A stretch of 64,000 bases of DNA from Parelaphostrongylus tenuis (Eukaryota > Nematoda > Chromadorea > Rhabditida > Metastrongylidae), in assembly GCA_019055375.1 (NCBI GenBank), contig JAHQIW010000620.1:1-64000 (forward strand), in the 5' to 3' direction. Both the position numbers and the translations under genes were made by a program. Below are positions 13,261 through 26,200 of the stretch, piece after piece. Every line of letters starts with the position of its first letter. The stretch's first letter is position 1. Below the pieces are notes generated by a model. That model was not told where the DNA came from. It saw only the letters and a list, made by a program, of their open reading frames with translations, and ran no database searches.

Positions 13261-16200
13261 CTAACTCTCACCGTTTGAAAGCGAGGTGGTGTGAGTGGGC
13301 GGAGAGGTGGAGGTAAAGGAGCTTTTAGTGGTCGAAGAGGTGGCGGTCGAGGAACTTCTAGTGGCGGCCGGAGAGGTGGAGGTTGAGGAGCTTTTAGTGG
13401 TCGGAAAGGTGACGCCCGTAGTGAGATCTGGCCGGTCGTTCGCTATCCATTTAGCGATATTCTGCTCTATCAAATGTCGAACTGTGGCTAGATCAGGCAT
13501 ATCTTCCTGACGTGCTGGATACATGTCCGCGCAGTGTGCTGTCCCTAAATTCGTACCATTACCCTAGAGGTGCTTAACAGGAACATCTCAAGCCACAAAC
13601 AACTCGTTCTCTTCAGCGGGCTTATCTTACCGTTCATAAGATACCACACCACTGACGGATCGTTGGAGGTGTATTTTCCTAGCGCATGCCATGGATCGAT
13701 GGACCCGTTCGGAATTACGACGTTTGTGCCCTGAAACATTCCATTTCTTTCTGTTGAGAAAGTCATTTTTGTACTAAGACGACTCATACTTGCCTTGTAG
13801 TTGCGCTGTCCACCATACCTCCTATTCGTCCTCGCCACATTTTCCTGCAGATATGCCATTGAATATTTGTCACCAAATGCATCAGCACACATTTGTGCGT
13901 ACATACTAAAAAACAATTTTTGACCAAAGCAAACTGCTAGTAAAAGGTCTGACACGGTGACGAAAGTAAAGTTGCAAGGAAATTATCATGTGTGAGCGTG
14001 ATTATTCATATCAACTCCCCCTTTCAGGTGATCATCCAAATATCATATCGTTGGATTCAAGATTTCCATTGATTTGTAAAGTCACAATGGGTTCCTATGT
14101 TGAGTTATACACGTAAGGATACTATATATCCCTTAGTTTCGTCTTCATTTTCCGAGTTTCGACCATCCTCTGTTGAAAGTATGAGAATTTTGGCACTCGT
14201 TGAACCACAAAAACTGATGTCTTTCTGCTTTTCTTTTCCATCTGTGATATTTGTACTATATCAACAAACTAACTTCACAGGAGTCGGACTGCCAAAGATG
14301 CTATAGGACGAGTCCGATGATTGGAAGTAACCGAACTCGGTACAAGTTTGCCAGGTCCACAACGCCATCGCACGACCACCTGAATGCAAACAGATCAAAA
14401 AATGAATTCAAATTGATAATATCTGTTCTTGTTCTTGTCTGAATAGCAAGCTTGCAATATCGAGTAACCTTCGAGTCGATACTGAAAAGCAAATATGAAA
14501 TTTTTTGTAGCTGACAGCTGATTTCCAAATGAACTAACTGGGTCCTAATCGTTGTCCATACTTTATGCTGTTAACAAATCGTCTATAGCTATTCGCAGTG
14601 TATCTAAATGGTGCTCCGCCCTAAAATTTAGGTCGTATTGATCAGCAGGCAAGCAGTTATGTCGCAAATTAGCTAGAAAATAAAATAAGAGAGCAAAAAA
14701 CATGGAAATTGAGGCCAACAAGCCTGGTAGAAGACTGTCATATATTTATTGAAAGTTGCAATATTTTGAAGAGGACTGAATTTGTCGTTGGTCATGATGG
14801 CACACATATCCGCTATTCCGTGACCAGATGCGTAGCCCTAGAAGGCAAGAATTTGGAAGTGAGTAGAATAAATGCTAATGCAATGCATTGTTTATGAACT
14901 CGTACGATTTCGTTCCGAAGATATTGGCTAAAGGATTTTGTTCGATAGAGAAAGGAGCAAATAAAGAGTACTTTTTCTTTTAAACTATTAATATTGCTTA
15001 CATATTTGACTGCTTTGCCTCGAATCATGACGAGACACTAAGATTGTATCCCTAAAAGTCGTTCAAGAAGTTTTCCATAACATCAGCACTTGCAAGGTAA
15101 TGATTAAGTTCACGCCAATATACCAGTGAATTATGGCATCCTATTTATTAGTAGCGCTTTTAATGTAAATCTCGAAATCCACGGCCACGCCGGAGTGAGA
15201 TTGGTGAAATAGGTCTGCAAGAATTTGAAAATCTCTCCACAGGCACGATCACATTTTGCGTTTTTTTTTTCAAATCCGTCTTACAAAAGGAAGAATACTC
15301 AATGGAAAGGAGCAAATAACCATCTTCATCCTACTAAGCTCTTAGTTAGCGAGTTCTTTTTATACTTATACTGTTATTGTCACCGAAATCTGCCTACTGT
15401 GATCCAAGAACTTCGTTTAAAATAGAAAACCACGAGATAGTATTATCATCGACTTTCTTGATTTTCTAAACATCATACAAGAATTGAACTAATGAAAATT
15501 TATGAAATGGGAACTGACACCAGTGTTGTCGCCGCTGTACTGCACAGCGCCTTGGAATTGACTGTAGATATTCGAGAAGAAGAATTGCAAGTCTATTTCG
15601 GTGACATTTACGGTTTCATCCCACTCCGGTTGAAGCCTAAAATAACACGACGATCATATCAATCGATTCCAGTCTATACGGGCCAACTCTTCAACGAAAA
15701 TTTCGCTACAATTCGGTAGGGCGGCAACAAATTCTTAAGCCGACCTCAATCGCTGGACAGAAATTTTTCTTGGAAGTGTTTGCAATCATTCAAAGGCTTG
15801 AATCTCTGGCTAGGGTTCTACTTGGTCGGTTTTTAAAATCCATAGCGATGTCAAATCAGAAATAAAATTGTTTCACGCGATCACGTGTTTTTTATTATCT
15901 CGCTTATGGACAAAACCTTTCCTTAAAGTGCTAGTGCTCGTTTTATAGCACAAGTTACGAAGTGCACAAAAATTTGCTTGCTCTATAAAAAGATCCTTTT
16001 GATCTTTGGTCTTCTTTGATCTTTTGATTTATGCTTTATTTCGCCGGACAGAGCTCTTCCTCTAGGCCATTAGCAATCACCCGATAGCGTTATGTTCCCG
16101 AATCTACCGATGTGCTTTTTCTGGAAATAAGGTTTAGCAGGGAGAACAAGATCAAGTTTCACATTTTTGACAGGTTCTTTTCTGACTATTCGACAAGACA

Positions 16201-19200
16201 TTGGCTGTGGCAGGGTCGCGGCAGGAGGGAGAACGTAGACGAAACAATCGATATAATGTTATTCAATTAGGATATTTTCCTCCGTTTTCAAAGAAACTTT
16301 TGATGAAATGGTTGAATAAGATACTACGAAAGTTTCTCTACACATTGATATACTTTATGGTCCAGCGAATTGTAAGGGGTCGTAAAATTGAAGGCGGAAG
16401 GCGAATGTGAAATAAAATTTTTTTCTGGATGCAGCAGCGTTATAAAGAGGTGTTTTGAAAAGCTGGCGGTATGAAGTTATAGTCAGGGATATGAGTTTTT
16501 GGTTGATAACTAACACTCCTATGAAAATTTCCTGTCCAGTGACTGAACTGGGCTTAAATTTTTCTCGCCGTCTAACCGAATTGTACCAAATTTTCCACAG
16601 CTGATTGCGTCAGTAAAGCATTCAGCGAAATAAACTTCAACCCGCTGAAAGAAAGTGAAAAAACAAAGCTGACGTAAAGGTATCGGACAACTTCTTCCTT
16701 CCGTGCGTCGTCATAGAAAGTTGGTGAATTTCATCAAATCCCTAAAAATTTGGATTTCTGATTTTAGTTCTGGGATGGTAATCACTTTCTCTTTTTTTTC
16801 AAATCTTCAAATGAATTCAGCAACTTTACCAGTTATTCTTAATAACACTTATTCTCGTTAAAATTCTAGTCATCACCTTGGTTTATGCTAGTATTAGCTA
16901 TTTTCAATCACTGTCGTAAAGGCGCAACTATATTTTATTGTCGCTTTTCAATGCAAAAGCAAAGCACTTTGCTACAAAATATGTGATCAAGACCATCAAC
17001 AATGGCGCTATAAACAAAAAAAGTGAACTTTTGTATCATAGGAAAGGGCTTTTGGAGAGGCATTTTGCTGGACAGAGGCCTATCTCTAGAATTTCAACAA
17101 CAGTTCGAGTGGTCAAATCTGAGTACTTTCAAAAGTATACTTGTTTTTCAAAATGCAAGTGAGTGCTACACAGGACGCATTATCGCGCTCATAGTTATGC
17201 ATTCTACATACTTCCTCCATTTCGTGGAGTTTTCGGGTCTCTGTATTGGAATTGCACAAAAACGTTATTCGACCGTCCTCTGTACTTGGGCTTTTCATTT
17301 TGATGCCATCACCTGTATCACCTGCCGTCCCGGTGATCGTTAAAGTGACTCGAGCGGGTACCAGCAACTCTTCCATTTTTCCCTATCGCGTGCAAGAGTA
17401 GCCCAGTGGGTCCTCCTCGATCTAGGGATTCGCTGAGCATCATATCTTTCTTCTATCGTTTTCGTGAAAAAATCGGACCAGCGGGTCAGTGGTCTTCCTT
17501 TAGTGCGCTTGATATCCCGAGGAATCCAGTCGGTACGGCCCTCGTCCATCGGTTGTCGTTGAAGCGCATCACGCGTCCAGCCCACCTTATTTTCGATATC
17601 TTGGTGTGTAGAACGGCGTCTCTCATTTTCGATCGTTGACGTAGGTCGGAACTTCGGATCCTTTCTCTTATTTGCGAGGTACGGGATACTCCTAGCATCA
17701 ACCTTTCGACTGCGCGTTCGATAACGCCAAGTGATCTTTCATCCTGCTTACGTAGCGACCAGGTTTCTGCTGCATACGTTAGGGCAGGGATTATTGTCGA
17801 GTCGAAAAGGTGGGCACGGAGTCGGATGTTCTTTGTCCTCTCACTACATCTTCGATGCTCTTAAACGTTCCCAAAGCCGCTCGTTTCCTCCTGCTCGACT
17901 CTGGAGCTAGGTCGTTCATCATGTTGATTTCACGACCTAGATAGACGTAACTGGAGCATTCGGAGATTGTCGTTCCGTTGAGCGTGAATGGTGCATTCGA
18001 AACCCATCCGTTCCTCATGAACATTGTTTTCGTTAGATTTAGTTGAAGATCAATCTTTCCACAAGCGTTATCGAAATCGGTTAACATTCGTTCCGCTTGA
18101 CTGATGTCTGGTGCTATGAGAACGATATCGTCAGCAAAGCGAAGATGGTTTAATTGTCGACCGTCAATTTTCACTCCATTTCGTCCCATTCTAATGTTCG
18201 CATGACGTTTTGTAGGTGGCAGTGAATAGTTTTGGCGAAATTGTATCGCCTTGTCGAACCCCTCTTCTTACGTCAATGGTGATATTGTTGTAAAATGGAG
18301 ATATTGTGGTCGTGAAATCCTTATAAAGCTCATGAAGGATCATTATGTACCGAGTAGGTATGCCCTAGTTATCCAGAGCCTCTATAACCGCTCCTATTTC
18401 CACTGAATCAAAGGCTTTCTTCAGATCGATGAAAGTAAGACAGAGTTGTTGCTTGTACTCTCGTGAAACTTCAATGAGTCTTGTAATCGTGTGGATGTGG
18501 TATATGGTACTAAATCCTTTTCGGAACCCTGCTTGTTCGCATGGCTGTCCTTCGTCCAGTGTTCTGTCGATCCTGTTTAGTATGACCCGAGTAAAGAGTT
18601 TATAGACAACGGACAGCAAGCGATTCTACGATAATTGCTTATGTCGTAAAGGTCTCCCTTTTTGAACAACAGTACGGTCTTGCTGGTTATCGATAGAATA
18701 GGGACCTTGCATTCTGACAGGTAGCGAGTGAAGAGCCAAGCCACGTGCTGATTAGAACTGGTGCCAGGATCTTCAGGTGTTCTGGTCTAATCCTGTCTGG
18801 ACCGAGTGTTCTTCTGTTCTCCATCAACGATATAGCATGTCGGATTTCGGAAGGGAGGAGCGGTGGAGCGACATAATCGTCCTCTTTCAATTTATATGAC
18901 GGTAGGAGGACATGGCTAGCGAAGGGATCCGAGTAGTATTGGTAGATGATTTTTTCCATAGCCTTTGTCGAAGCTCTAAGTGTCCGTCAGGTATCGGAAT
19001 GCAATCATCTTGGTCTTATAGTTGGCGAGGCCTCGCTGGGCTTTGCGAATGCTCTTGCAAGCTTCTGCAGCTTCTGCCATAAGTGCTGCTCTTCGCTCTT
19101 TGAGGTCTTCTTTTATCGCTTCTCTGCAGCGTTTCGCAAGTTCGGACGTAAGGTTTCGATTGCCTGCAGCTTGTGCGATTCCACGTTGACGTATCAGCTC

Positions 19201-22200
19201 GAATGTCTGCGGATACAAGCGTCTCTTCGTGACCTTAGGACTCTCGGCTTTCATAGCGCTAACGTGAAGATATTCAACGAGTCGATCGTATTCTTCGTCA
19301 ATGTTGTCGACAACGGTATCTTTTCAAGAGCAGACTAATAATTTGAATACATTCAGTTTATGGTAGTTCTGGGACTTCGTTGCTTGAATTTAGCGGCTTT
19401 CTCTCCTCTCCTCGAAAACGGAACGTTGCGCGAAGAAGGCGATGGTCTGATCCCGTGCAGAACTTAGGAACAGCAGCGAAGTCGGTCAGGCAAAACCTTA
19501 GATTTACTAAGATGTGATCTATTTCGTTATGGTACTCTCCATTAGGAGACTCCCACGTCCATCGCTGAAAAGCAGGCTTTTGGAATTGCGAGTTGCCATG
19601 GATGGTTTGGGTCGTCATGATAAACCCAGATAGCCTGTCACCCTGTTCATTCCATTCTAGTCCGTGGGTCCCTATGTGACGTTCTTCAGACTCTCTTCTA
19701 GGTCCAATTTTTGCGTTTAAATCTCCGAAAATGACCTTGAAGAATGTGTGATCTTCTCTGAAGAATTTTTCGAGGTCCATATAGAACGCTTCGACTTTGT
19801 CTTCTTCAAAGCTTGATGTTGGTGCGTAAGCAACGAAGATGGTCAAAGCCGGCATAGAACCACATCGTTTCAACCGTAATCGTCCGATGCGGGTTGTTAG
19901 TTAATCAAAAGAATCGATGTTCACAGCGAAATTCGATTTGACGAGGACGCCAACGCCGCCGACATTTCTGCTATCGTATGTCCCAAAAACAGTTCTTCTC
20001 CGGTGTCATAAACAGCGTGAAAAGGATGGCGCCTTCTCGTTTCAGCCAGGCCAGTGACGTCGTACCTTATTCTTCTTGCTTGAATCAATAGATCTTCTAC
20101 AGCGGATTCGTCAGCAAGAGTTCTTGCGTTGTATGTACAGATCGTCATTTTAGTCCGTTCCATCTTGGCAGCCTAGTTCGGCCCTGAGATTTTAGACAGC
20201 CTCTCCGTACTCGTCCTACCTGGCGCTGCCGTACCAGGGGCTCTTTCGGGGTCAGGGGAATGAGGCCATATTTGTTACTGTTTTTGGCATTTTGATACCC
20301 AACGTATAGCCTGCCAGGCTTTAAAGGTGGGGGCTGGGTACTCACGAGTAGCTTGCCAGTCTCTCTTGGGTGAGCGGGAGGAGCTTGTTTGTCGGAGGCG
20401 ACTTCCTAACCGCCTCCCATGTACTTCCCAGCAGCTTGATTGCAGGCTTTTGGCTGACTTGACTCGTAGAAATAGAGTTTTTGTCAAGTCGGCGCATCAG
20501 AAGCCGCGAGCTCACCCCTGAATCCACCCGCGCCTTTAGGAAGCACACGGTCGCTTTTGGTTCGCGCTTATTCCCCTATCCACCATCTGGGGATGCGCCA
20601 CGTGCCCTCGCGACTAACCGGGCGGGATCCCTCAAAGAGGGAGGTCCGTGATTTCATGCTATATTTCTAGATAAATCCGTTATTATGCCTAAGCCTAGGC
20701 CTATGCACGTAAAGCATTTCAACATGTAAAGAAAACCATGGAATCAATAAATCATACATTTCGTTCTGAGTTTCTGCTAGAATGGATGAAAACCATCAAT
20801 AAAATATCAAAAATAATGAACCATATGTGATTCGCACTCCACAGCCACTCATACACCCTAGCCGACAGTATATGAGCGCCGAGTGTGAGACTCAATCTCA
20901 TTTGTCCAGCTGCAGCGCAATATAAGATTCTCCTTGAAAATCAAGCAAACGTAGCGCATTATAAGGTTCTCCTTGAAAATCAAGCATACTTTCAAACTAA
21001 TAATTTGGAAGGAAATCTTTGTCCAGCAATCAAAGAGTTCTCAAAAAACCCTTTCCGATATTCAGTTGAGCGGCAATGATTGGCGCTGAGGTGTATATCC
21101 CTCACCAACTGAATGGATGACGGCAATTAATCATACGCATGTGCGCGACCTTGACGTAATCTGCACTTACCAACCATTCTGTTGAATGTTTGCCATACCT
21201 TGGCTATATTTTCAGCGCAGTGTTTATTATAAGCTCTGATTGATCCCTCAACCACTTCCAAATACTCTAAATACAAATAAAATTTTATTTTCAGTAAAAA
21301 GAAATGCGGCAAGAGTGTTACCGTAGAAATCAAGCTTTGCTTCAACTGGTGCCGAAGAACCCACGGCTCCATGTACCAATTCAGGAAAAAGTTCTCTCAT
21401 CCATAACGACAGAGATCCTTGATTCATATCGCTATGATAACTTGAAACAAGACGAGATTAATGAATTGCTTGCCTGAATATGATCCTCCAAACGTGATCC
21501 ACTTCGGAGGAGTAGTATAGTGTGAGTTAACCATTCTGATGAAATTCGCAACGTCATAGAGCATTTGTAGAGACGAGAGGAACTTGAGATCCGGATTAGG
21601 AAATCTTTGTGACCTTGATTATCTTTGACTTAATGTATTAAGGATTATGAATTTCAAATTTTATGAGCTATAGAAGCTATCGTTACCACTATGGGCTATC
21701 ATACCCTCCAACAATGCTGCTGCCGTAATATCGATGTTCTAAAAGGAATACGGTGGCCCCGAACTTCTTAGCCAATCGCAGATAGGTGATATTTCCATTG
21801 AGAATCCATCCTATCGTTGCCGATCCTTCTCCACCAATCATCAGAAACATGGGTCCTCCAGGTTTTGCCCATTGTGAGTTTTTGAAGAATAGCTATAACG
21901 TTTAATTGACTATAGACTTCTCATTAAGGCTCTAGTAGCAAAATAGGACAAATAATACTATACGCCCAAAATCTCAACCATATGTGGAGGAGCAATTCAT
22001 AATCATACAGTCAAAATTGGTTACAGTGCTCAGAATCAGTCGATTTCCAAGTACTCAATAAGTAAGTATTATCGCTCACAATATTCAAATTAGAAGATTT
22101 CAAAATAGTAAAACCAATTCTAAAAAATGTGACACTTCTTTGAGAAGCAGCGCACCAAGTCAACTTTTTTGTGATCTTGACCTTTCTACGATACAATTAG

Positions 22201-22981
22201 AGAAGTGCTTTTTGAAAGACTCTTCGCGGGTTTTGTTTTCTTGTAAGCCAATTTGAAATTTATAGTGAAATGAAAGCTTTAGAGTCCTTTTAGACGTCTC
22301 CTTTGAGTCACCTAAGGATATGTTTGTTTCTAGCAGTCAGCATTTGTATGAAACACATGCACTACGAGACCTGTTCAAACTTTCCTGGATTCTGTGTGTC
22401 AAAGTGATCCACGGGTTGAGTGATGGATCCAGCGATGAAGTCTAAGGGAGTAGCATTGTCGCCCTGCAGAATAACCTCATCATACCAGAGGTCACTTCTA
22501 CCTGTCAATTTAAAAATTTGTGGGCTCTTCGCTCCCCGAAACAATATATCTATAAAAACAACACTGAACAGCTTATTAGGTTGAGCTTATCAGCTTTGTT
22601 GTACATTTTGGCTTTTACGCTGTTTAATAGCTTGTAATGTCTTGGCGAGGAACTTCTCATCTCATTCACATTCAAACACTCAGCTTTTTCTGTGCTATCC
22701 AACCAGATGTGATCACCCACTAGTGGACTGACTCACCACGTCCGGTTCGGGCTGAAATCCGTGTGGTGGTCTTCCTAGATGCATTTTTTGATATGGCAGC
22801 CATTCTGTGATGTCCTTAAGAATCGGAAAGGCAGAAGACAGTCATCTGACTTTGGTCTTATCTCACATAACACCTACCGCCTCAATGAGCTCTTTAATTT
22901 CGTTAGGAATGCTTTCGACTGTTTGAGAGTCCGAATCTGAGCGCTTTCTGGGCACTCCTTGCAATTCTTCAGGATCTAACG
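13261..22981 (-). CDS. S28 serine carboxypeptidase gene A (PRCP/DPP7-like)
   Basis: Fifteen phase-matched exons (5' to 3'): 22981-22878, 22814-22733, 22501-22371, 21892-21705, 21613-21474, 21417-21322, 21266-21199, 16741-16674, 15636-15519, 14837-14736, 14620-14539, 14379-14274, 13905-13794, 13730-13631, 13544-13261. The signature runs TQPVDHFDTQ, GGPMFLMIGGEG, FGATVFLLEHRYYG, then the nucleophile elbow WITFGGSYSG. It continues AVGSSAPVEAKLDFYEYLE, QFQGAVQYSGDN and WTWQTCTEFGYFQS. The Asp is in NGSIDPWHALG and the His in GTAHCADMYPA. S28 enzymes cleave after proline or release dipeptides and are usually lysosomal or secreted. The catalytic triad is complete. The protein ends in a Ser/Thr-rich tail after the catalytic domain. 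An RTE LINE sits in the 4.46-kb intron 16742-21198. Two introns (13731-13793, 21418-21473) start with GC. The first exon is unresolved: 23054-23021 fits in phase but encodes no signal peptide. The acceptors at 22815 and 21418 are weak. The tail may instead be spliced onward, because GTGAGA lies just before the stop. Confidence 0.88.
13304..13406 (-). repeat. 33-36-base coding repeat in gene A Ser/Thr tail
   Basis: GAGGTGG blocks recur at 13304, 13337 and 13373, encoding three 11-12-residue units of the type TTKSSSTSTSPA / ATRSSSTATSST / TTKSSFTSTSPP. The composition suggests an O-glycosylated stalk after the catalytic domain. Gene B lacks it. Confidence 0.75.
17302..20650 (-). mobile_element. 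RTE-clade LINE, degenerate, in gene A intron
   Basis: A minus-strand endonuclease-reverse transcriptase element. The APE endonuclease lies around 20163-19358, with ICTYNARTL, AETRRRH, FGDLNAKIG, NEIDHILVN and GSDHRLLRA. The reverse transcriptase spans about 18960-17790, with FIDLKKAFDSVE (near 18420) and the catalytic LRFADDIVLIAP (near 18130). The C-terminal zone has WAGRVMRFNDNRWTRAV, GRPLTRWSDFF and THWATLARDREKW. The frame is broken repeatedly: a frameshift after ELFLG near 19980, a stop near 19902, and further breaks near 18960, 18730, 18365 and 17830. It is therefore inactive. The 3' end, set by comparison with the copy at 38492-39110, is the GGTGATACAGGTGAT tail. It has the same orientation as the host gene. 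Confidence 0.92.
20915..20990 (+). repeat. Tandem duplication, 39-base unit
   Basis: Two adjacent units, 20915-20953 and 20954-20990, each run from GCGCA(A/T)TATAAG through TCTCCTTGAAAATCAAGCA. They lie in the gene A intron, 5' of the LINE. Confidence 0.75.
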
Positions 22982-23211
22982 CTAAAATATATCAAGGTAA
23001 ATAATGCTACCCATTTTCACTCGCTCGATCAAATTTTTGTCTTGAACGCCACATTACTTTAGCCTTTTGTGGAACAGGAATAGATCTCTTATATTTAGCA
23101 GCACAATGTAAACAATTTTGATGTTTACATATACTCGGTGACGACTGGATATGCGTTTAATATACTAAATCACGCACTTTCTTAGTGAATGTGTGATTTG
23201 TTTCCTAAAAT

Positions 23212-26200
23212 CTATGTTAATTCATAAGCTAATCTGAAGTAACAAAGCCGACATAAAGTTTTACGATCTTCTATTTCTCCTGCGGATCGTGGATTTGTCA
23301 ACCAAACCGCAAGACTGTTCTGGATAAGAGCGCGTGCAATTCCCAAACCCGGTTGATCGTCTTCGGCCGCCGGGTACATGTCCGCACAGTGAGCGGTGCC
23401 TAAACTGTCACAGTGTAATTTATACCGCATTCATAACAAATAATATATCACTAGATATTGATTAAGCTTGCGTGATGCTGAGATTAAAAGTACTGTGTAA
23501 CAGTTTGGTTTGATATGCGCCTTGCGCTGTTCAGGGTGATCATCTCACCCTCTGCAAATTAACACTATATTTCCTTAGTAAAATGGAAAAGCACCAATTC
23601 AATGAAATTGTAGGTATTCTGGATTTATTGAGTGTATTGAATGAGCATCCTTCATGCCTTGCCATGAATATATGATTGTCAGTTTGATCTCGCATCGTTG
23701 GACTAACTTCACAGCTTATCATTTTCACAAAGGATAAAGGATAAGCTCTCGGCGTTGATGAATTCCTGAGGGATGTGCCATATATTCGTTTCAATGTTTA
23801 ACTCCGTTTGAGGTGATTTAATGCGTATCTGGCCTTTACAATGACTGGCAGTTGCCTCCTGCTGAACCGAGTCGACGCTGCTTAACCTCTCAGACAAGTC
23901 TGAGAACATTCTGGTACCAATTTACCGACCTCGCAGAGATGGATGGCTTGGTGAGCCATGGGCGGGAGATTGAATTAATGAACTCGTGTGCGACGCAGAG
24001 GGCCTCCAACCACTGTGTCACTTGCGCTCTTCATCGTTGATGAGATCATCCTTACAGCATCAGAAAAAACTTTATTAGCGCCTGATGGCCTGGGAGATCA
24101 ATTAAGACTATTAAATTTATTTTTTCATGTCTAGATGAGCACTGACCGTTGATGAGATACCAAACAACGGACGGATCATTGGATGTGTACTTGCCAAGTG
24201 CATGCCATGGATCAAGAGATCCGTTCGGAATCACAACATTGGTACCCTGAGAAGTTTACAGATGACGATAATGATTCAAAAAAATGACAGAATCGAGTTC
24301 ATTTTTGACAACATGTTGACATCACATGGAACACGTAATGAAAACTAACAGTAAAAAGAAATGAAGGGCTACTCCTACCACTCTCGAAACAATTTTCTTA
24401 GCAGTAACAGTTTGAAAATCGCTTGAACTTTAAGAGATTGGCATATTCTGGTAAACACAGAAAACATCAAGATGCTTTTTTGCTTATAATACAATTTGCA
24501 CTTTATCACTTTACTTTATCCTACCACTTTACAATCGCTCCCTACAATTCATGCTTACTACTTCAGACAAGCCAACTCTTATTCTTTCTCTTTGTTCGTT
24601 ACCTTTGAATCCCGCTGTAAAAATTATTGGATTAGGACAAAAGTTGAATGTGGTTTATTCTCGCGGCTAAGAAATGTTAGAAACAGTTCAGGTGAAATAC
24701 CCTGTAGCCGTCGGCACCACCATAGTACGCGATAGTGGAGCGAACTGCATCAGCAACGTAGTCAGCATCAAATGTTGGACCAAATACGTCACGGCAAATG
24801 TTCAGAAAGAAGCTAGAAAGATACGTTGGCATATCTGCACATAATGTACATCAGCTTGACTTGCCTAACTGGAGTTACCGAGCTGAATATGCCGTTCGGG
24901 CCGCCATCAGTGGATTGAAAGTAACCGAACTCGGTACAAGTTTGCCACGTCCAACTACGAGCACCACCTGAAAACAAGATCAATTATGGTGCTATTGTAG
25001 AGGGAAGTTTGTACTCCGTTCTCGACACTCTCTGGATTGAATTTTTTTATAACCACTTTTAGAGATGGTATGATGTTATAAATATGTTTTCAATACTGCT
25101 TAGTAATATGCGAAGCTTTAACAGTCTGACGCCCATCGTTGATCAAGGGGAGTCGCACCGTCGCGTTCGCGGCACTCGCTAGCCCGGGTGTGTGCGTCTC
25201 TGTAAGAAACCGTTGTTGAGCCTGCGCTATCTTGTAGCAAGCGCCTTCATTCCACGCCGCCGTCTTGGTAGGTGATTGAGACCGTGGGAAGTTGAGAGTG
25301 ACAAGAAAGGCAGAAGAAGCTACGCCTTGGGTATGGGCAACCACTTACTAGGAAGCTGTCACTATCTCTATCACTATCACCATCACTTTCACTACTACTG
25401 TCACTATCACTGTAGCCGTTACTATCACTATCGCTATCACCATTACTACCACTGCCACTAACACTATCACTGTCACTACCACCATCACTATCACCATCAC
25501 CATCACAAATACCATCGTGATCACTACCATTATTATTGCCGCTATCACTATCATTATCATTACCATCATTATCATCATCATCATTATCAAGATTATCATT
25601 ATCACTATCATCACTGCCACTATCACCATTATCACTATCGCTATCATGTTATCACTAATGATTATCACTATCACTATCACCACTATCACTATCATCATTA
25701 TCATTGTCACCATTACCACTATCATTGTCACCATCATCGTTATCACTAATCACCTACCACTATCATCACTGATCACTATCACTACCATCATTGTCGTCAT
25801 CATTATTATCACTTTCACTACCGTAATCACTATAATTATCAGTATCACTTTCACTACCATTATCATTGTCACTATCATCAGTTAAGGATATGACATTTTT
25901 TGAGCCGATAGGTCTCGTGCTATATATATCACAACCATTATCAAACAAAAGTCATGATTCACTTTATCAGGTACAAGTTCGACTTCTGGTCAATGCAATG
26001 TCCATGAATTGAATGGAAAGCACTGTGCAAGTGCCTTTATCGATCTCATAAAAAGATCAAAAGGCTGGCAATCATTATCACTTACGTAATCATTACCATT
26101 ATCGAAAGCATAATCACTATCACTATCATAATCATTTTATGTTATCATTTAGCGGTGTGGTCTTGTCGTTGAAATATAATAAATGTAGATGTAATATGGA

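Noticed and set aside
13295..13510. 71-codon Val/Glu-rich plus frame
   Set aside because: Antisense shadow of gene A's Ser/Thr tail repeat.
15492..15719. 75-codon plus-strand frame
   Set aside because: It is the antisense shadow of gene A exon 15636-15519 (QFQGAVQYSGDN).
21127..21198. Extension of gene A exon past 21199 into WQTFNRMVG
   Set aside because: Using the later GTAAGT donor duplicates a region already encoded by exon 16741-16674 and breaks the alignment with gene B; the AAG|GTATGG donor at 21199 restores both phase and length.
25348..25948. Long Met/Val/Ile-rich and Ile/Thr-rich open frames on both strands
   Set aside because: They are translations of the ATCACT microsatellite; the absence of stops is a composition artefact.
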